Shown piece after piece: positions 8,600 through 17,866 of a stretch of 64,000 nt of DNA; the stretch's first letter is position 1; each line of letters opens with the position of its first letter. The DNA is taken from assembly GCF_904848625.1 (NCBI RefSeq), contig NZ_CAJHCP010000008.1:1-64000 (forward strand). Direction: 5' to 3'. Under the pieces are notes generated by a model that saw nothing but the letters and a program-made list of their open reading frames with translations, was not told where the DNA came from and ran no database searches. The stretch is from Paraburkholderia metrosideri (lineage in GTDB: Bacteria > Pseudomonadota > Gammaproteobacteria > Burkholderiales > Burkholderiaceae). The position numbers were made by a program, and so were the translations under genes.

Positions 8600-9439
8600 A
8601 TGCAATCGAGTTCGCTCGCAACATCGCCGTTATCCGACGAAGACCTGAAAGCGCTAAAACGCGCGAAACATCAACTTGAAAGCCCCGCACTCACGATGAA
8701 GCTGGCGAGTATTGTCGGCGCGCCGATTGAGAAGCTGCTGTCGCGCATTCCGGCATTCGCCAATGAAAAGATCACCGATGCGACGGAAGTGGCGCTGCGC
8801 AAATGCCTGTCAATCGCGCTGCGCACGCTGGGCCGTCGCGACGCTGCGCCGCTGATCGTACCCGACCGGCCGAGCAACCTGTTGCACAAGTTCGCCGTCG
8901 CGACCACCGGCGCGGCCGGCGGCGCCTTCGGGCTGTTCGCGTTGCCCGTCGAACTGCCGGTGACGACCACGCTGATGTTTCGTTCGATCTGCGATATCGC
9001 GCGTAGCGAGGGTGAGGATCTGACGTCGATCGAAACGCAGCTGCAATGTCTGACGGTGCTCGGCATGGGCGGCACGTCGAGCGAAGACGACGACGCCGAC
9101 CTCGGCTACTTCATCATGCGCGGGGCGCTTGCGCAGGCGGTGTCGAAAGCTTCGTCGGAAATCGCGACCAAAGGCTTCAGCGCACACGGCTCGGCTGCGT
9201 TGCTGCGGCTTCTGAACGCGATTGCGGCGCGCTTTTCCGTCCAGGTGAGCGAACAGATCGCCGCCAAATCGATTCCGGCGATCGGTGCGGTGCTCGGCGC
9301 AATGGTCAATACGGTTTTCATCGACCACTTCCAGCAGGTCGCGCACGGTCATTTCACCGTGCGGCGGCTGGAGCGGCAATACGGACAGCCGACGGTCGAA
9401 GCGGCATATCAGACGCTGGACGTCACGCTCGACGGTTGA
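8600..9439 (+). CDS. EcsC family protein
   Basis: The 279-residue protein resembles EcsC-family proteins: a charged N-terminus (LSDEDLKALKRAKHQLE), a segment LLSRIPAFANEKITDATEVAL, a Gly/Ala-rich hydrophobic stretch TTGAAGGAFGLFALPVELP, and the C-terminal IPAIGAVLGAMVNTVFIDHF found at the end of many members. In Bacillus EcsC is associated with an ABC exporter; in proteobacteria the role is unknown. Starts at 8582 and 8534 are also possible; 8600 was chosen because GGGAGG lies just upstream, although only 3 bases away. It is divergent from the MFS operon and its 3' end overlaps the convergent hydrolase gene by 31 bases. Confidence 0.8.
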   Translation: MQSSSLATSPLSDEDLKALKRAKHQLESPALTMKLASIVGAPIEKLLSRIPAFANEKITDATEVALRKCLSIALRTLGRRDAAPLIVPDRPSNLLHKFAVATTGAAGGAFGLFALPVELPVTTTLMFRSICDIARSEGEDLTSIETQLQCLTVLGMGGTSSEDDDADLGYFIMRGALAQAVSKASSEIATKGFSAHGSAALLRLLNAIAARFSVQVSEQIAAKSIPAIGAVLGAMVNTVFIDHFQQVAHGHFTVRRLERQYGQPTVEAAYQTLDVTLDG

Positions 9440-10377
9440 GCGGCGGCGTGCGTGGCGCGGCTGGTCGCGCGTTGCACGAAGGTGGCCGCGTGATCGAGCG
9501 CACGGTTCGCCTCGGGGATGAACGGCGCGAACATCGGCCAGACGTGTGGCATCTTCTCCCAGACCTCGAGCTCGCATTCGACACCCGCCGCACGCGCTTT
9601 ATCGGCGACACGTTGCGAGTCGTCGAGCAAGACTTCCGTGCTGCCCGCCATCAGAAAAAGTGGCGGCAGGCCTTGGAGATCGGCGTAGAGCGGCGAAGCG
9701 TACGGGTCGATGGGTGATGCGTCACCGAGATAAACCTGCGCGGCACGCTGGATCGCGGCGCCGCAAAACATGGGGTCGGCGCTGTCGTTGGTGCGCAGGC
9801 TGGCGCCCGTCGTGGCGAGATCGGTCCAGGGCGAGAACAGCAGGCCGCCGGCCGGCAACGGATCACCCGCGTGTTTCAAGGCGACCAACGTGGCAAGCGC
9901 AAGCCCGCCGCCAGCTGAATCGCCGGCAATCACAATCGACTCAGGTGCGATACCGTCGGCGAGCAGTTGGCGGTACGCGGCGGTGGCATCGTCGAGCGCA
10001 GCCGGGAAACGATGCTCGGGCGCGAGCCGGTATTCGAGAGAAAAGATCGCCGCGTTGGCGCGCGTCGCGAGTCCGAACACAATCGAGCGATGCGTACGCG
10101 GTGAACAGAAGTAGTAGCCGCCGCCGTGGCAGTACAGCACCGTCGGGCCGGCGCTGGACGCCGTCGCGCTACCGGCGGGTTCGAGCCACTCGCCGCGCAG
10201 AGGTGCGTCACTTGCGCCATACAGCTCGCGCAAACGCCAGTCGCGCGGCACGCGCGGCGACCAGACGCGCTTGGCCGTCAACGCACGCGCCCGCTCGACA
10301 TTGATGCCCGGCTTGAGCGTTTCCGGTCGAAACTGCCTACGCAAATACCAGCATGCGAGTGCACTTTGCCAGCTCAT
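9409..10377 (-). CDS. Alpha/beta hydrolase, hormone-sensitive lipase (HSL) family
   Basis: The 322-residue hydrolase has the HSL oxyanion-hole motif HGGGYYF (about 84-90), the nucleophile elbow GDSAGGG with serine about 154, an acid in the LLDDSQRVADKA region and a histidine in KMPHVWPMF. These enzymes hydrolyse short-chain carboxylic esters. It lacks a signal peptide and should be cytoplasmic. Natural substrate is unknown. Its last 31 bases overlap the end of the EcsC gene on the other strand. Confidence 0.88.
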   Translation of the reverse strand: MSWQSALACWYLRRQFRPETLKPGINVERARALTAKRVWSPRVPRDWRLRELYGASDAPLRGEWLEPAGSATASSAGPTVLYCHGGGYYFCSPRTHRSIVFGLATRANAAIFSLEYRLAPEHRFPAALDDATAAYRQLLADGIAPESIVIAGDSAGGGLALATLVALKHAGDPLPAGGLLFSPWTDLATTGASLRTNDSADPMFCGAAIQRAAQVYLGDASPIDPYASPLYADLQGLPPLFLMAGSTEVLLDDSQRVADKARAAGVECELEVWEKMPHVWPMFAPFIPEANRALDHAATFVQRATSRATHAAAQPSSVTSSV

Positions 10378-10494
10378 CGGGACACGCTCCTTATGTGGTA
10401 TCCCGTTATGGTACGTGCGTTCGACGCTATGTCAGTGGACGGCGGGTTCTAATCTTGAAAATGCCCGGGTGGCCAGATCCGGCTCTCCCGGTGT

Positions 10495-10929
10495 TCAGTT
10501 CGCCGGCAAAACCTGGCCGCGGATTTCGCCCATCGGGTTCTGAGATGTGTGCACGTTGAAGTACCACTGCCCGGCCATCAGATCGGTGACCTGCTGTTCG
10601 GTAAGTGCCGCCGATCCCTTGATCGGACTCGCGAGTGCGCTCTTGTCGATCGGCACCTGGATCTTCGCGTTCTGGCCTACGGGGGCGGGGCCGTGGAAGT
10701 GAGCAGCGGTGGTCGGGCTGCTCAACCCTTCGTAGGTGATGGTCCATTGCAGCGATTTCGTCGACGTATCGAACGTGGCGTTCAGCATGCCGTGCCCGTG
10801 GCTGACACGAGGCGGCACTTCGCTGGAAGGTTCGAGATCTGCCTTCAGGGCTACGGTATCCGCGAAGGCGACACCTGACGCCAACGCCCACAACACCACA
10901 GCCAGATTCAGTTTTCGCAGCGTCAACAT
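10495..10929 (-). CDS. CHRD domain protein, secreted
   Basis: This 144-residue protein has a signal peptide (MLTLRKLNLAVVLWALASGVAFA, cleavage expected after AFA) and a single CHRD domain: LKADLEPSSEVPP at the start, LQWTITYEGL, AAHFHGPAPVG, and the closing WYFNVHTSQNPMGEIRGQV. CHRD domains were named from chordin; their role in bacteria is unclear and they are usually periplasmic or secreted. The start at 10929 has GGAG six bases upstream, better than an in-frame ATG at 10992. No operon partner is evident. Confidence 0.85.
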   Translation of the reverse strand: MLTLRKLNLAVVLWALASGVAFADTVALKADLEPSSEVPPRVSHGHGMLNATFDTSTKSLQWTITYEGLSSPTTAAHFHGPAPVGQNAKIQVPIDKSALASPIKGSAALTEQQVTDLMAGQWYFNVHTSQNPMGEIRGQVLPAN

Positions 10930-11394
10930 GGTCTTCTCCGGACTTTTGATGCACCGCCGCACCGACAGTTCGGCCGCGCGCGAAGCTTCCACATACTAGT
11001 GCAAAAGTCTGCGAGATGTTCGGGTGGGACTGGATACGAAGGAAGTTGGAACGCGTCGCGGTGCGGCGCCGGTGACCGTGATTTCTTTGGCGGAGGTCTG
11101 GTCGGGAAAGCGCTGGATTTATAGTTGTCCGTAGTGGTCCTTCATAGGCACGCTACGTGGAAGCGTTTATGACACGACCGGAATTGGTTTCAGGATTTCA
11201 GGAGAAGGGGCCTACGAGCGCATATCCAAACGCCCCCGTCTATGGAGATCATTCTGATTTAAAGACTCCAAACTAAACCAAACCCGTTGACTGACCTGCA
11301 AAATATGACGCGGACAAGTGACGTCACCTCGTCGTTTTAATCGATTTCTTCAAACAGTTAATTGCGAATTTTGCAGTGAATCAACCGATCTATC

Positions 11395-11480
11395 CCGGGT
11401 ATGCTTCCGACTGCGAGAAGTGACTCCTTCATCGAAGGAAGTCTCCAAATCTTTAACGCGGCTTCGGCCGCGTTTTTTTT
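11395..11480 (+). ncRNA. Candidate small RNA ending at an orphan terminator
   Basis: Upstream of the terminator lies a second hairpin, GACTCCTTC-ATC-GAAGGAAGTC with one bulged base (about 11423-11444), then a short A/T-rich linker. Two hairpins and a U-run without a reading frame are the usual look of an Hfq-type sRNA. No good promoter could be identified; TATGCT at about 11400 is a weak -10. The 5' end is a guess. Confidence 0.3.
11455..11480 (+). terminator. Intrinsic terminator, plus strand
   Basis: Stem AACGCGGC / GCCGCGTT (11455-11462 and 11467-11474) with a UUCG tetraloop, followed by an unbroken T run to 11480. On the minus strand the stem is not followed by a T run, so it does not serve the sensor kinase gene. 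Confidence 0.8.
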
Positions 11481-11617
11481 CGCCTGTCTGTTTCACGCAT
11501 GCTCTGAGAAGGTTCGCACCTGCCTTCATCAGCGTACTAAGCGGAGAGTTGGCGACTGTCTCGCGCGGGCTTTTGCGCAACGAGACCAGTTTGCCGCCCT
11601 CCCCGCTGTGCAAAACA

Positions 11618-14600
11618 CTACGCGAGCAATGCTGCCTGCCGTTCGATACCGTCCAGCATCGCATTGCATTTGCGGATCAACGCCAGCCCGTCGCTACGCA
11701 CCTGCTCCACAGACCTGATGGCGATATCACGACGATATTCGTCGATCACGTTGAGCAGCGGCGGATACTGCAGCACACTCGCCGCCCCCGCCACTCGATG
11801 AAGCCATTCGCGCAAACGTTCAACTTCGACAATTTCGAGCAATGGCGACAACGCCTGAATATCTTCACGCACGGAAAACACAAACGAATCCAGCAATGCC
11901 TTGACGGTCGATTCGCTCCCCCACAGTTGCGTCATATGGCTAAGATCGACGGGCACAAATGGCTCGGCGTCGCCGCGAGTAACCGGTTTGACGACCGCGG
12001 GAACGGCGACCATTTCCGCAGGAGCGATCTGCCAGGCGCTGTCGGTGCCGAACCAGCGGCTCAGGTAATCGCGCAAGGTGGCGAGCCTGGTCGGCTTGAT
12101 AAGGCAGTCGTCCATTCCCGCTTCGCGGCAGAGATTCAGGTCCTCAGGTGCGGTGTTCGCCGTGATGCCTAAAATCGGCAGGCGACGCGCCCCGCCTTGC
12201 TCTCCTTCGCGAATTCGACGCGTGAGCTCATAGCCGGACATATTCGGCATATGGCAATCCGTGATCAGACAGCCGTAGCTCGTGTGCTCCAGCGCTGCCA
12301 ATGCTTCGACGCCGTCATTCGCCACGTCGCATGCAAAACCGAGCAACGCCAGTTGATGGCGGATCAGTTCCTGATTGACCGGATGATCTTCAGCAACAAG
12401 AATCAGCCGGCCGTTGGCGATCGCCTGTTCACGGTCCGGCGGCGTCGTCACACCTTCGGGCGTGCGCGACAGACTCGCCAGGCGCGGCGACCCCGTAGGC
12501 AACCCGGTCATGGCGGCGGCGCACGCGGCACCGAGGCCGCGCCATGAAATCGGATTGATGCTGACGCGTACCGTGTTGTCGAGAATACGGTAACCAGTCG
12601 GCTTCGGCTTCTCAGTCAGGCTGATCAAGCGTGTGCCTGGGCCAAGGTGCGCCGGCAACGTCACGTTGTCACTGACGAACAGCAAATCGATTGCTGGCCA
12701 CGTCGCGCGATCGTGCCATTCTGCGGAATCCGGCATCAGGCTGCACAACTCGAGCCCAAGCGCCTGACCGAAGTTCACCAGCGCCTGGCCGATGTGAGGG
12801 TCGCTCGTCAGCACGACTCCACGCTTTCCGCGCAAACCGTTGACGTAGTAATGCTGCGCTTCGATTGGCATGGTGAGCCGCACGATCATGCGGGTGCCCT
12901 TACCCACTTCGCTGCGTAGCGTGAGCGTGCCGCTCATCAGATCGATCAACTTGCGACAGATCGTCAAGCCGAGGCCCGTGCCGCCAAAGCGTCGTGTCGT
13001 GGACGACTCCGCCTGCACGAATGGGTCGAACAGACTTGCCTGAACGTCCGGGGCGATACCGATGCCGGTATCTTCCACACTCATTTCGATGGTCTGGGTG
13101 TCCTCGTCCTGAGTGACGACCGACACACCCACTTCGACTTCGCCCTGCGGCGTGAACTTGATTGCATTGCCCAGCAGATTGAACAGAATCTGCCGCAGAC
13201 GGACGCTGTCGCCACGCAATACCGCCGCGACTTCCGACGCAATACCCACACGCACCTTCAAACCTTTCTCGTGGGCACGGCCAGCCAGCAAGCCCACTGC
13301 GTTATCAACCAGTTCGCGGATGTCGATCGGCTCGGCTTCGAGCGTCAGCCGGCCCGCTTCGATTTTCGAGTAATCGAGCAGGTCGTCGAGAATCTGCAAC
13401 AACGCGCCTGCCGACTCGTGGATCATCCCCAGCATTTCACCTTGATCGGTATTCAGCGGCGTGCGCTCCAGCACCTCGACGAGACCCAGCACGCCGTTCA
13501 TCGGCGTTCTGATTTCGTGGCTCATCATGGCGAAAAAATCGTCTTTCGCACGTGACGCCGCTTCGGCCACGTCGCGCGCCCGCGCGAGTTCCTCGGAGCG
13601 GGCCCGTTCCACGCTCGCGTCGATCCAGTAGCCGCTCCATACGACGCTGCCATCCGTTTCGCGACGAGGAACCAGTTCAGCGCGCACCCATTTGAGTTGC
13701 TGCGCGCTTTTGAGACGAAACTCCATGTGCACCGGTGTTTCGTCGTTAGCCGAACGTTCCAGTTCGGCCAGCACGAACGGTCGGTCCTGCTCCGACACGC
13801 GATCGAAATCGACCACTGCGCCGCTGGTCGGCAGTATTTGTTTGTCGAGCGATACGGGCGGGATCTCGCTGCTTCCTAACAGATGCCGCGTGTCGCCACC
13901 TATATACGGAAACGAATACACGCCAGTCGACGTGCGTCGCATCTGGAACACCACGGCCGGCAGTGAGCGCGTCACATCGAACAGACGCCGCTCGGTCTCG
14001 CTCGCGAGCATTTCGGTACGCCGGATCTTGGTGATGTCGACCATGGTTCCGAGAACGCACACCGGCTGTCCGTCGCTGCCATTGCACACGCTGGTCCAGA
14101 ACAGGCCGTGCCGCAACTCGCCCTCCCGAGTCTCGAACTGCAACTCCACCTGCGCGATGTCCCCGCCTTTCAGTATGTCGCGCGTCATGTCGTCGAGAAT
14201 GCGGCTATTGACGTCGCCCCAAGTCTGCACGTCCATCGTGGTACGCCCGATCACATCCTCGCGGCTCAACCCGCACGCCTCTTCATAAGCGCGGTTGATT
14301 GCCATGTAACGTCCATCCAGCCCCTTTGCCACGAGCGGATAAGGCACGGTCTTCATCATGGTTTCCTGGAAGTTGAGCTGCAGCGCAAGCTCGCGTTCGG
14401 TTTGCTTGCGAAGCCGGACTTCCCGCTGCAGCAACAAATAGGCGCGCAACGTAACCAGCAACGCGACGCCGATACCGATCAGCACCGGTAGCAGGCGCAC
14501 CGCCGTTACGCTCCAGATTCCTGCGTCAGGCGCGGACCCGGTCACCCACTTTTGCCGGATACGCCGTTTCTCCGACGCCGGCATGGCCTGCAACGCGCGG

Positions 14601-16117
14601 TCGATCAGTCCGGCAAGCTGGCCCAGGTCCGCGCGCACCGTGAAGTCGAGCGAATCGGACTCGCCGATCGTGCCCAGAATCTTGAGTACACGGCCATAAC
14701 GCTTCTTAAGGAGAACGTCGACCGCGGCCACGTTGCCCACCATCACGTCTGCTTCGCCGGTCTTGACCATTCTCAGCGCGTCATCGAGGCTGGGGGCGAC
14801 AACGATGTGCTCGGCGGGGATGGCATCTAGCGCAAGCGGAAGGGAACCAGCGACGTGTGACGGGACGACGACCCGGCGCGACGAGAAGTCGTTGAACGAA
14901 CGCGCGGCCGGTTCACCGTCACGCCCGACGATCACCATCGGATAGCTTTCGTAGGCCTGGGTATGTTCCGCGTTCTTCAGATGCGGGCCGTTGCTGGACG
15001 CCGTGGAAAGGATCGCGAGGTCGCCGCGCTGGAAGGCGTCGATCGTGGAACTCCAGTCGGATGTGCGCGCGCGATTGAACACGACGCCGAGGGTTCGACT
15101 CAGATACGCCAGATAGTCGGCGGTAATACCAGCGGGACGTCCGGCGTCGTCGACATAGCTGAACGGCGGCCAGTTGCTGTCGAAGCCCACCTGTAACGGG
15201 GGCAACGAACGAAGCCACGCCTTTTCCTGCGGTGACAGTACTAAGCTGGGCGCGACTGTCTCCGGTTCAGAATTGAAATTGGCGGACAGCCAGCGTACGC
15301 GAATCGCGGCGCTGTCGGCAGGATTCATCGACGTCAGTGCCCGATTCAACTGATCGCGTAGCAAAGTGTGGCTGCGTGGCACGCCAAACCGCAAATCGGA
15401 GATTTGACCCGGTTCTTCGAAAGCGACGCGCAGATCCCGGAATTCCTCGGTAGCCAATTCGTATTGGACGACTGGCGTAAAACCGAGATAGGCATCGGCG
15501 TCGCCGCGCGCTACCGCGGCAAGGGCCGCGCGCGTGGAGACGAACGCATCGACCTCTGCGCGCGGAAAGCCGTCGCGGACCGAATGTTCCAGTGCAAAGC
15601 CCCGCTCGACGGCAATGCGCGCTCCGGCCAGCCTGGCCGGGCCGTCGTACTGATCGCTGTTCCGGCGCACGACTGCCGAGACCGATGAGCGGAAATATGG
15701 CGCGGTGAAGTTGATGCAACGTTCGCGCTCGGGTGTGCGGGCGAGGCTCATCACGATGTCGACATTGCCTGCGCAGACAGCAGCAAAAAGCTGTGGCATG
15801 TCCGAGAACGTCCTGGTTTCGATAACGACGTTTTGTCCAACCAGCGCGCGCAAATAATCGCCGCTGACGCCGGTCAGTCGACCGTCCTGCAACGCGTCGA
15901 ACGGCATCCATCCGCCCGCGAGTACACCTACCGTCAACTTGTCAGGAAAAGTGCGAGTGACTGGAGGGCGAGACCGGACCCCGAGTGTCTGCGCAATCGA
16001 GGTCATTTGCACGGCCAGCAACAAGGGCAACGCGAGAAGGCACGCCACCTTGCGCCAGAGCGCGGGCGTCGCAGCGATACGCTGGAGAAAACGACGCATG
16101 AACCGGACGCTTGTCAC
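11618..16117 (-). CDS. BvgS/EvgS-type hybrid sensor histidine kinase
   Basis: The 1499-residue kinase has a signal segment, two periplasmic solute-binding (Venus flytrap) domains (about 60-280 and 305-525), a membrane helix (about 541-564), two PAS domains (about 580-835), HisKA with His867 in MSHEIRTPMNG, an ATPase domain with GTGLGL, a receiver-like stretch without an obvious phospho-acceptor (about 1095-1195), a true receiver with Asp1287 in LITDCHMPNMSG, and a C-terminal HPt with His1440 in HRVAGAAS. This is the phosphorelay layout of BvgS/EvgS. The start is GTG: GAGGGGG, overlapping the aquaporin stop, lies 4 bases upstream. Two NarL-type regulators upstream are its likely targets. The signal is unknown. 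Confidence 0.92.
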   Translation of the reverse strand: MTSVRFMRRFLQRIAATPALWRKVACLLALPLLLAVQMTSIAQTLGVRSRPPVTRTFPDKLTVGVLAGGWMPFDALQDGRLTGVSGDYLRALVGQNVVIETRTFSDMPQLFAAVCAGNVDIVMSLARTPERERCINFTAPYFRSSVSAVVRRNSDQYDGPARLAGARIAVERGFALEHSVRDGFPRAEVDAFVSTRAALAAVARGDADAYLGFTPVVQYELATEEFRDLRVAFEEPGQISDLRFGVPRSHTLLRDQLNRALTSMNPADSAAIRVRWLSANFNSEPETVAPSLVLSPQEKAWLRSLPPLQVGFDSNWPPFSYVDDAGRPAGITADYLAYLSRTLGVVFNRARTSDWSSTIDAFQRGDLAILSTASSNGPHLKNAEHTQAYESYPMVIVGRDGEPAARSFNDFSSRRVVVPSHVAGSLPLALDAIPAEHIVVAPSLDDALRMVKTGEADVMVGNVAAVDVLLKKRYGRVLKILGTIGESDSLDFTVRADLGQLAGLIDRALQAMPASEKRRIRQKWVTGSAPDAGIWSVTAVRLLPVLIGIGVALLVTLRAYLLLQREVRLRKQTERELALQLNFQETMMKTVPYPLVAKGLDGRYMAINRAYEEACGLSREDVIGRTTMDVQTWGDVNSRILDDMTRDILKGGDIAQVELQFETREGELRHGLFWTSVCNGSDGQPVCVLGTMVDITKIRRTEMLASETERRLFDVTRSLPAVVFQMRRTSTGVYSFPYIGGDTRHLLGSSEIPPVSLDKQILPTSGAVVDFDRVSEQDRPFVLAELERSANDETPVHMEFRLKSAQQLKWVRAELVPRRETDGSVVWSGYWIDASVERARSEELARARDVAEAASRAKDDFFAMMSHEIRTPMNGVLGLVEVLERTPLNTDQGEMLGMIHESAGALLQILDDLLDYSKIEAGRLTLEAEPIDIRELVDNAVGLLAGRAHEKGLKVRVGIASEVAAVLRGDSVRLRQILFNLLGNAIKFTPQGEVEVGVSVVTQDEDTQTIEMSVEDTGIGIAPDVQASLFDPFVQAESSTTRRFGGTGLGLTICRKLIDLMSGTLTLRSEVGKGTRMIVRLTMPIEAQHYYVNGLRGKRGVVLTSDPHIGQALVNFGQALGLELCSLMPDSAEWHDRATWPAIDLLFVSDNVTLPAHLGPGTRLISLTEKPKPTGYRILDNTVRVSINPISWRGLGAACAAAMTGLPTGSPRLASLSRTPEGVTTPPDREQAIANGRLILVAEDHPVNQELIRHQLALLGFACDVANDGVEALAALEHTSYGCLITDCHMPNMSGYELTRRIREGEQGGARRLPILGITANTAPEDLNLCREAGMDDCLIKPTRLATLRDYLSRWFGTDSAWQIAPAEMVAVPAVVKPVTRGDAEPFVPVDLSHMTQLWGSESTVKALLDSFVFSVREDIQALSPLLEIVEVERLREWLHRVAGAASVLQYPPLLNVIDEYRRDIAIRSVEQVRSDGLALIRKCNAMLDGIERQAALLA

Positions 16118-16126
16118 CTGTCCCCC

Positions 16127-16873
16127 TCAAGCGACGTCACCCTGACCGTCGGCCAGAGCAACGCGCGCCGGGTCGGCGCTTTCTTTAAGGAAGGAAAATA
16201 GAACGCCGGCAGCGACGCCGCCCGACAGCGGTGCAGCCCAGAACAGCCACAGTTGATCCAGCGCCCAATTGCCGACGAACAGCGCCTGAGCCGTGGAACG
16301 GGCGGGATTGATCGACCCGTTGGTAACGGGAATCGATACCAGATAGACGAGCGTCAAGCACGTACCGACGACCAGCGGACCCAGCGAGGCCATCTTTGCA
16401 CGGCCTGCAATCGACAGACTCGCCATGACAAACGCGAAAGACAGTACGAATTCGACGACTAGCGCCGAATGCAGTTGATAGTCGGCAGGAGAATGAGCAC
16501 CAAAACCGTTAGCTGCGAATTCGCTCGCGCCTAACTCAAATCCCGGGCGCCCACTCGCGATGTAGACGAGTAGCGCCGCCGCCGCAATCGCACCGAGCGT
16601 TTGGGCGACGATGTAGGGCAGCAGGTCCTTAACAGGAAAACGTTGAGCGACAGTAAAGCCGACGGTGACAGCAGGATTGAAATGCGCGCCCGACGTTTTG
16701 CCGAACGCATAACTGGCCGTGATGAATGCGAGGCCGAACGCTATGGACATCTCCAGACCACCGTAACCTTGCAGAGCCGCACGGGTGTCCAGCACGGAAC
16801 TGCCGCACCCGATGAACACGATCCACGCAGTTCCGACCCCTTCGACCCACAACCGCTTACCTAATGCGACCAT
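16127..16873 (-). CDS. Aquaporin (MIP family, AqpZ-like) with altered selectivity filter
   Basis: A 248-residue six-helix channel with both NPA boxes: GAHFNPAVTVG (about 66-68) and NGSINPARSTA (about 189-191). Aligned by eye with E. coli AqpZ, the aromatic/arginine filter is Phe46, Tyr177, Gly186, Arg192, where AqpZ has Phe, His, Thr, Arg. Loss of the histidine that marks water-selective pores suggests a different or wider permeability. The start at 16873 has GGGAGG four bases upstream; longer in-frame starts exist. The gene sits between the two response regulators and the sensor kinase, nine bases before the kinase, so it is almost certainly co-transcribed with it. Confidence 0.88.
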   Translation of the reverse strand: MVALGKRLWVEGVGTAWIVFIGCGSSVLDTRAALQGYGGLEMSIAFGLAFITASYAFGKTSGAHFNPAVTVGFTVAQRFPVKDLLPYIVAQTLGAIAAAALLVYIASGRPGFELGASEFAANGFGAHSPADYQLHSALVVEFVLSFAFVMASLSIAGRAKMASLGPLVVGTCLTLVYLVSIPVTNGSINPARSTAQALFVGNWALDQLWLFWAAPLSGGVAAGVLFSFLKESADPARVALADGQGDVA

Positions 16874-17117
16874 CGCCCCTCCCATGTCTATGTACGAGGC
16901 AGACGGCACCGCACGATTGCACCAAGTCAATTACCTTGAATTCTCCTGGTGCTCTATCGATCAGGATGACAAACCAACTTTTGCCCCTAGGCGAGCGAGC
17001 AGTACGGCCTCAGTGAACTCAGAATTATCGAAGGAGAACCGACGCATACCAATCAGAAAACTCTTAAATCCCAACGTTTCCAGCGACATTGTCGGACACA
17101 GCACCGCTTGATCTCTG

Positions 17118-17762
17118 TCAGGCAAGTCCGATTTGCTGTGCGTAATCGATCAATTCAGAGTCCGTTTCCAATCCGAGCTTTCGCATCGCACTGCGCTTTT
17201 GCGTACTGATGGTCTTGCCGCTGCGTTGCAAACGCGCCGCGATCCTGTTGACTGCCATACCTTGCACATAGAGTTGGAACACCTCCCACTCACGCGCGCT
17301 CAACACGCCGGCACGAAGCTGCGGCGCCGGCTCAGCGGATTCGATTGCGATACGGGCCTGCTCCGACAGATGGACGCGCCCGGCAGCCACGGCCTCGATC
17401 GCGTCGATCAAAGCCGTGGCCGTGTCACGTTTATTGACGATTCCACTCACCCCTATATGTAGAAGCCCGGCGAGCATATGCGGATGGTGGATCATCGTCA
17501 GCACGATGACGCGTGGCCGCGGGCCGCCGCGCAACACGCGACGCAGAAACGACACTGAGTTGCTCGCGCCGTCGATTCCCGGCATGCCGATATCCGAAAT
17601 GACAATGTCGCAGGCGTGGGTGTCCAGCAGTTCCGCTAAACCAACTGTGTCGGCGGCCTCACCGACGATTTCGATATTCGGGCTGTTCTGCAACAAGTAC
17701 CGGACGCCGGCACGAACGCAGTGGTGATCGTCGGCCACGACGACGCATATCTTATTTGTCAT
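17118..17762 (-). CDS. NarL/LuxR-type response regulator (first of two)
   Basis: A receiver domain (acidic pocket ADDHH, phospho-acceptor Asp57 in VISDIGMPG, lysine in VNKRD) is joined to a LuxR-type helix-turn-helix (LSAREWEVFQLYVQGMAVN, then GKTISTQKRSAMRKLGL). BvgA and EvgA have this layout and are the usual partners of BvgS/EvgS kinases. The start at 17762 places the receiver at the N-terminus (214 residues); an in-frame ATG at 17816 is possible, but neither has a strong ribosome site. About 245 bases separate it from the aquaporin gene. It is paralogous to the next gene. Confidence 0.9.
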   Translation of the reverse strand: MTNKICVVVADDHHCVRAGVRYLLQNSPNIEIVGEAADTVGLAELLDTHACDIVISDIGMPGIDGASNSVSFLRRVLRGGPRPRVIVLTMIHHPHMLAGLLHIGVSGIVNKRDTATALIDAIEAVAAGRVHLSEQARIAIESAEPAPQLRAGVLSAREWEVFQLYVQGMAVNRIAARLQRSGKTISTQKRSAMRKLGLETDSELIDYAQQIGLA

Positions 17763-17866
17763 CTTTGTTGTCTTGTCGACTGTCGTGCCCAGCACTCGAC
17801 GTGCTTCCCCGGGCATGACAATACTTTTCTATTCGACGCGCCGTCGCGCGGCACGTCGCCGGATCG

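Larger units (their letters stand above)
10930..11617. other. Intergenic region without a convincing gene
   Basis: About 690 bases separate the CHRD gene and the end of the sensor kinase gene, both on the minus strand. Frames open here have no recognisable protein and poor start sites. The clear element is a plus-strand intrinsic terminator at 11455-11480 that no plus-strand gene explains. Confidence 0.6.
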
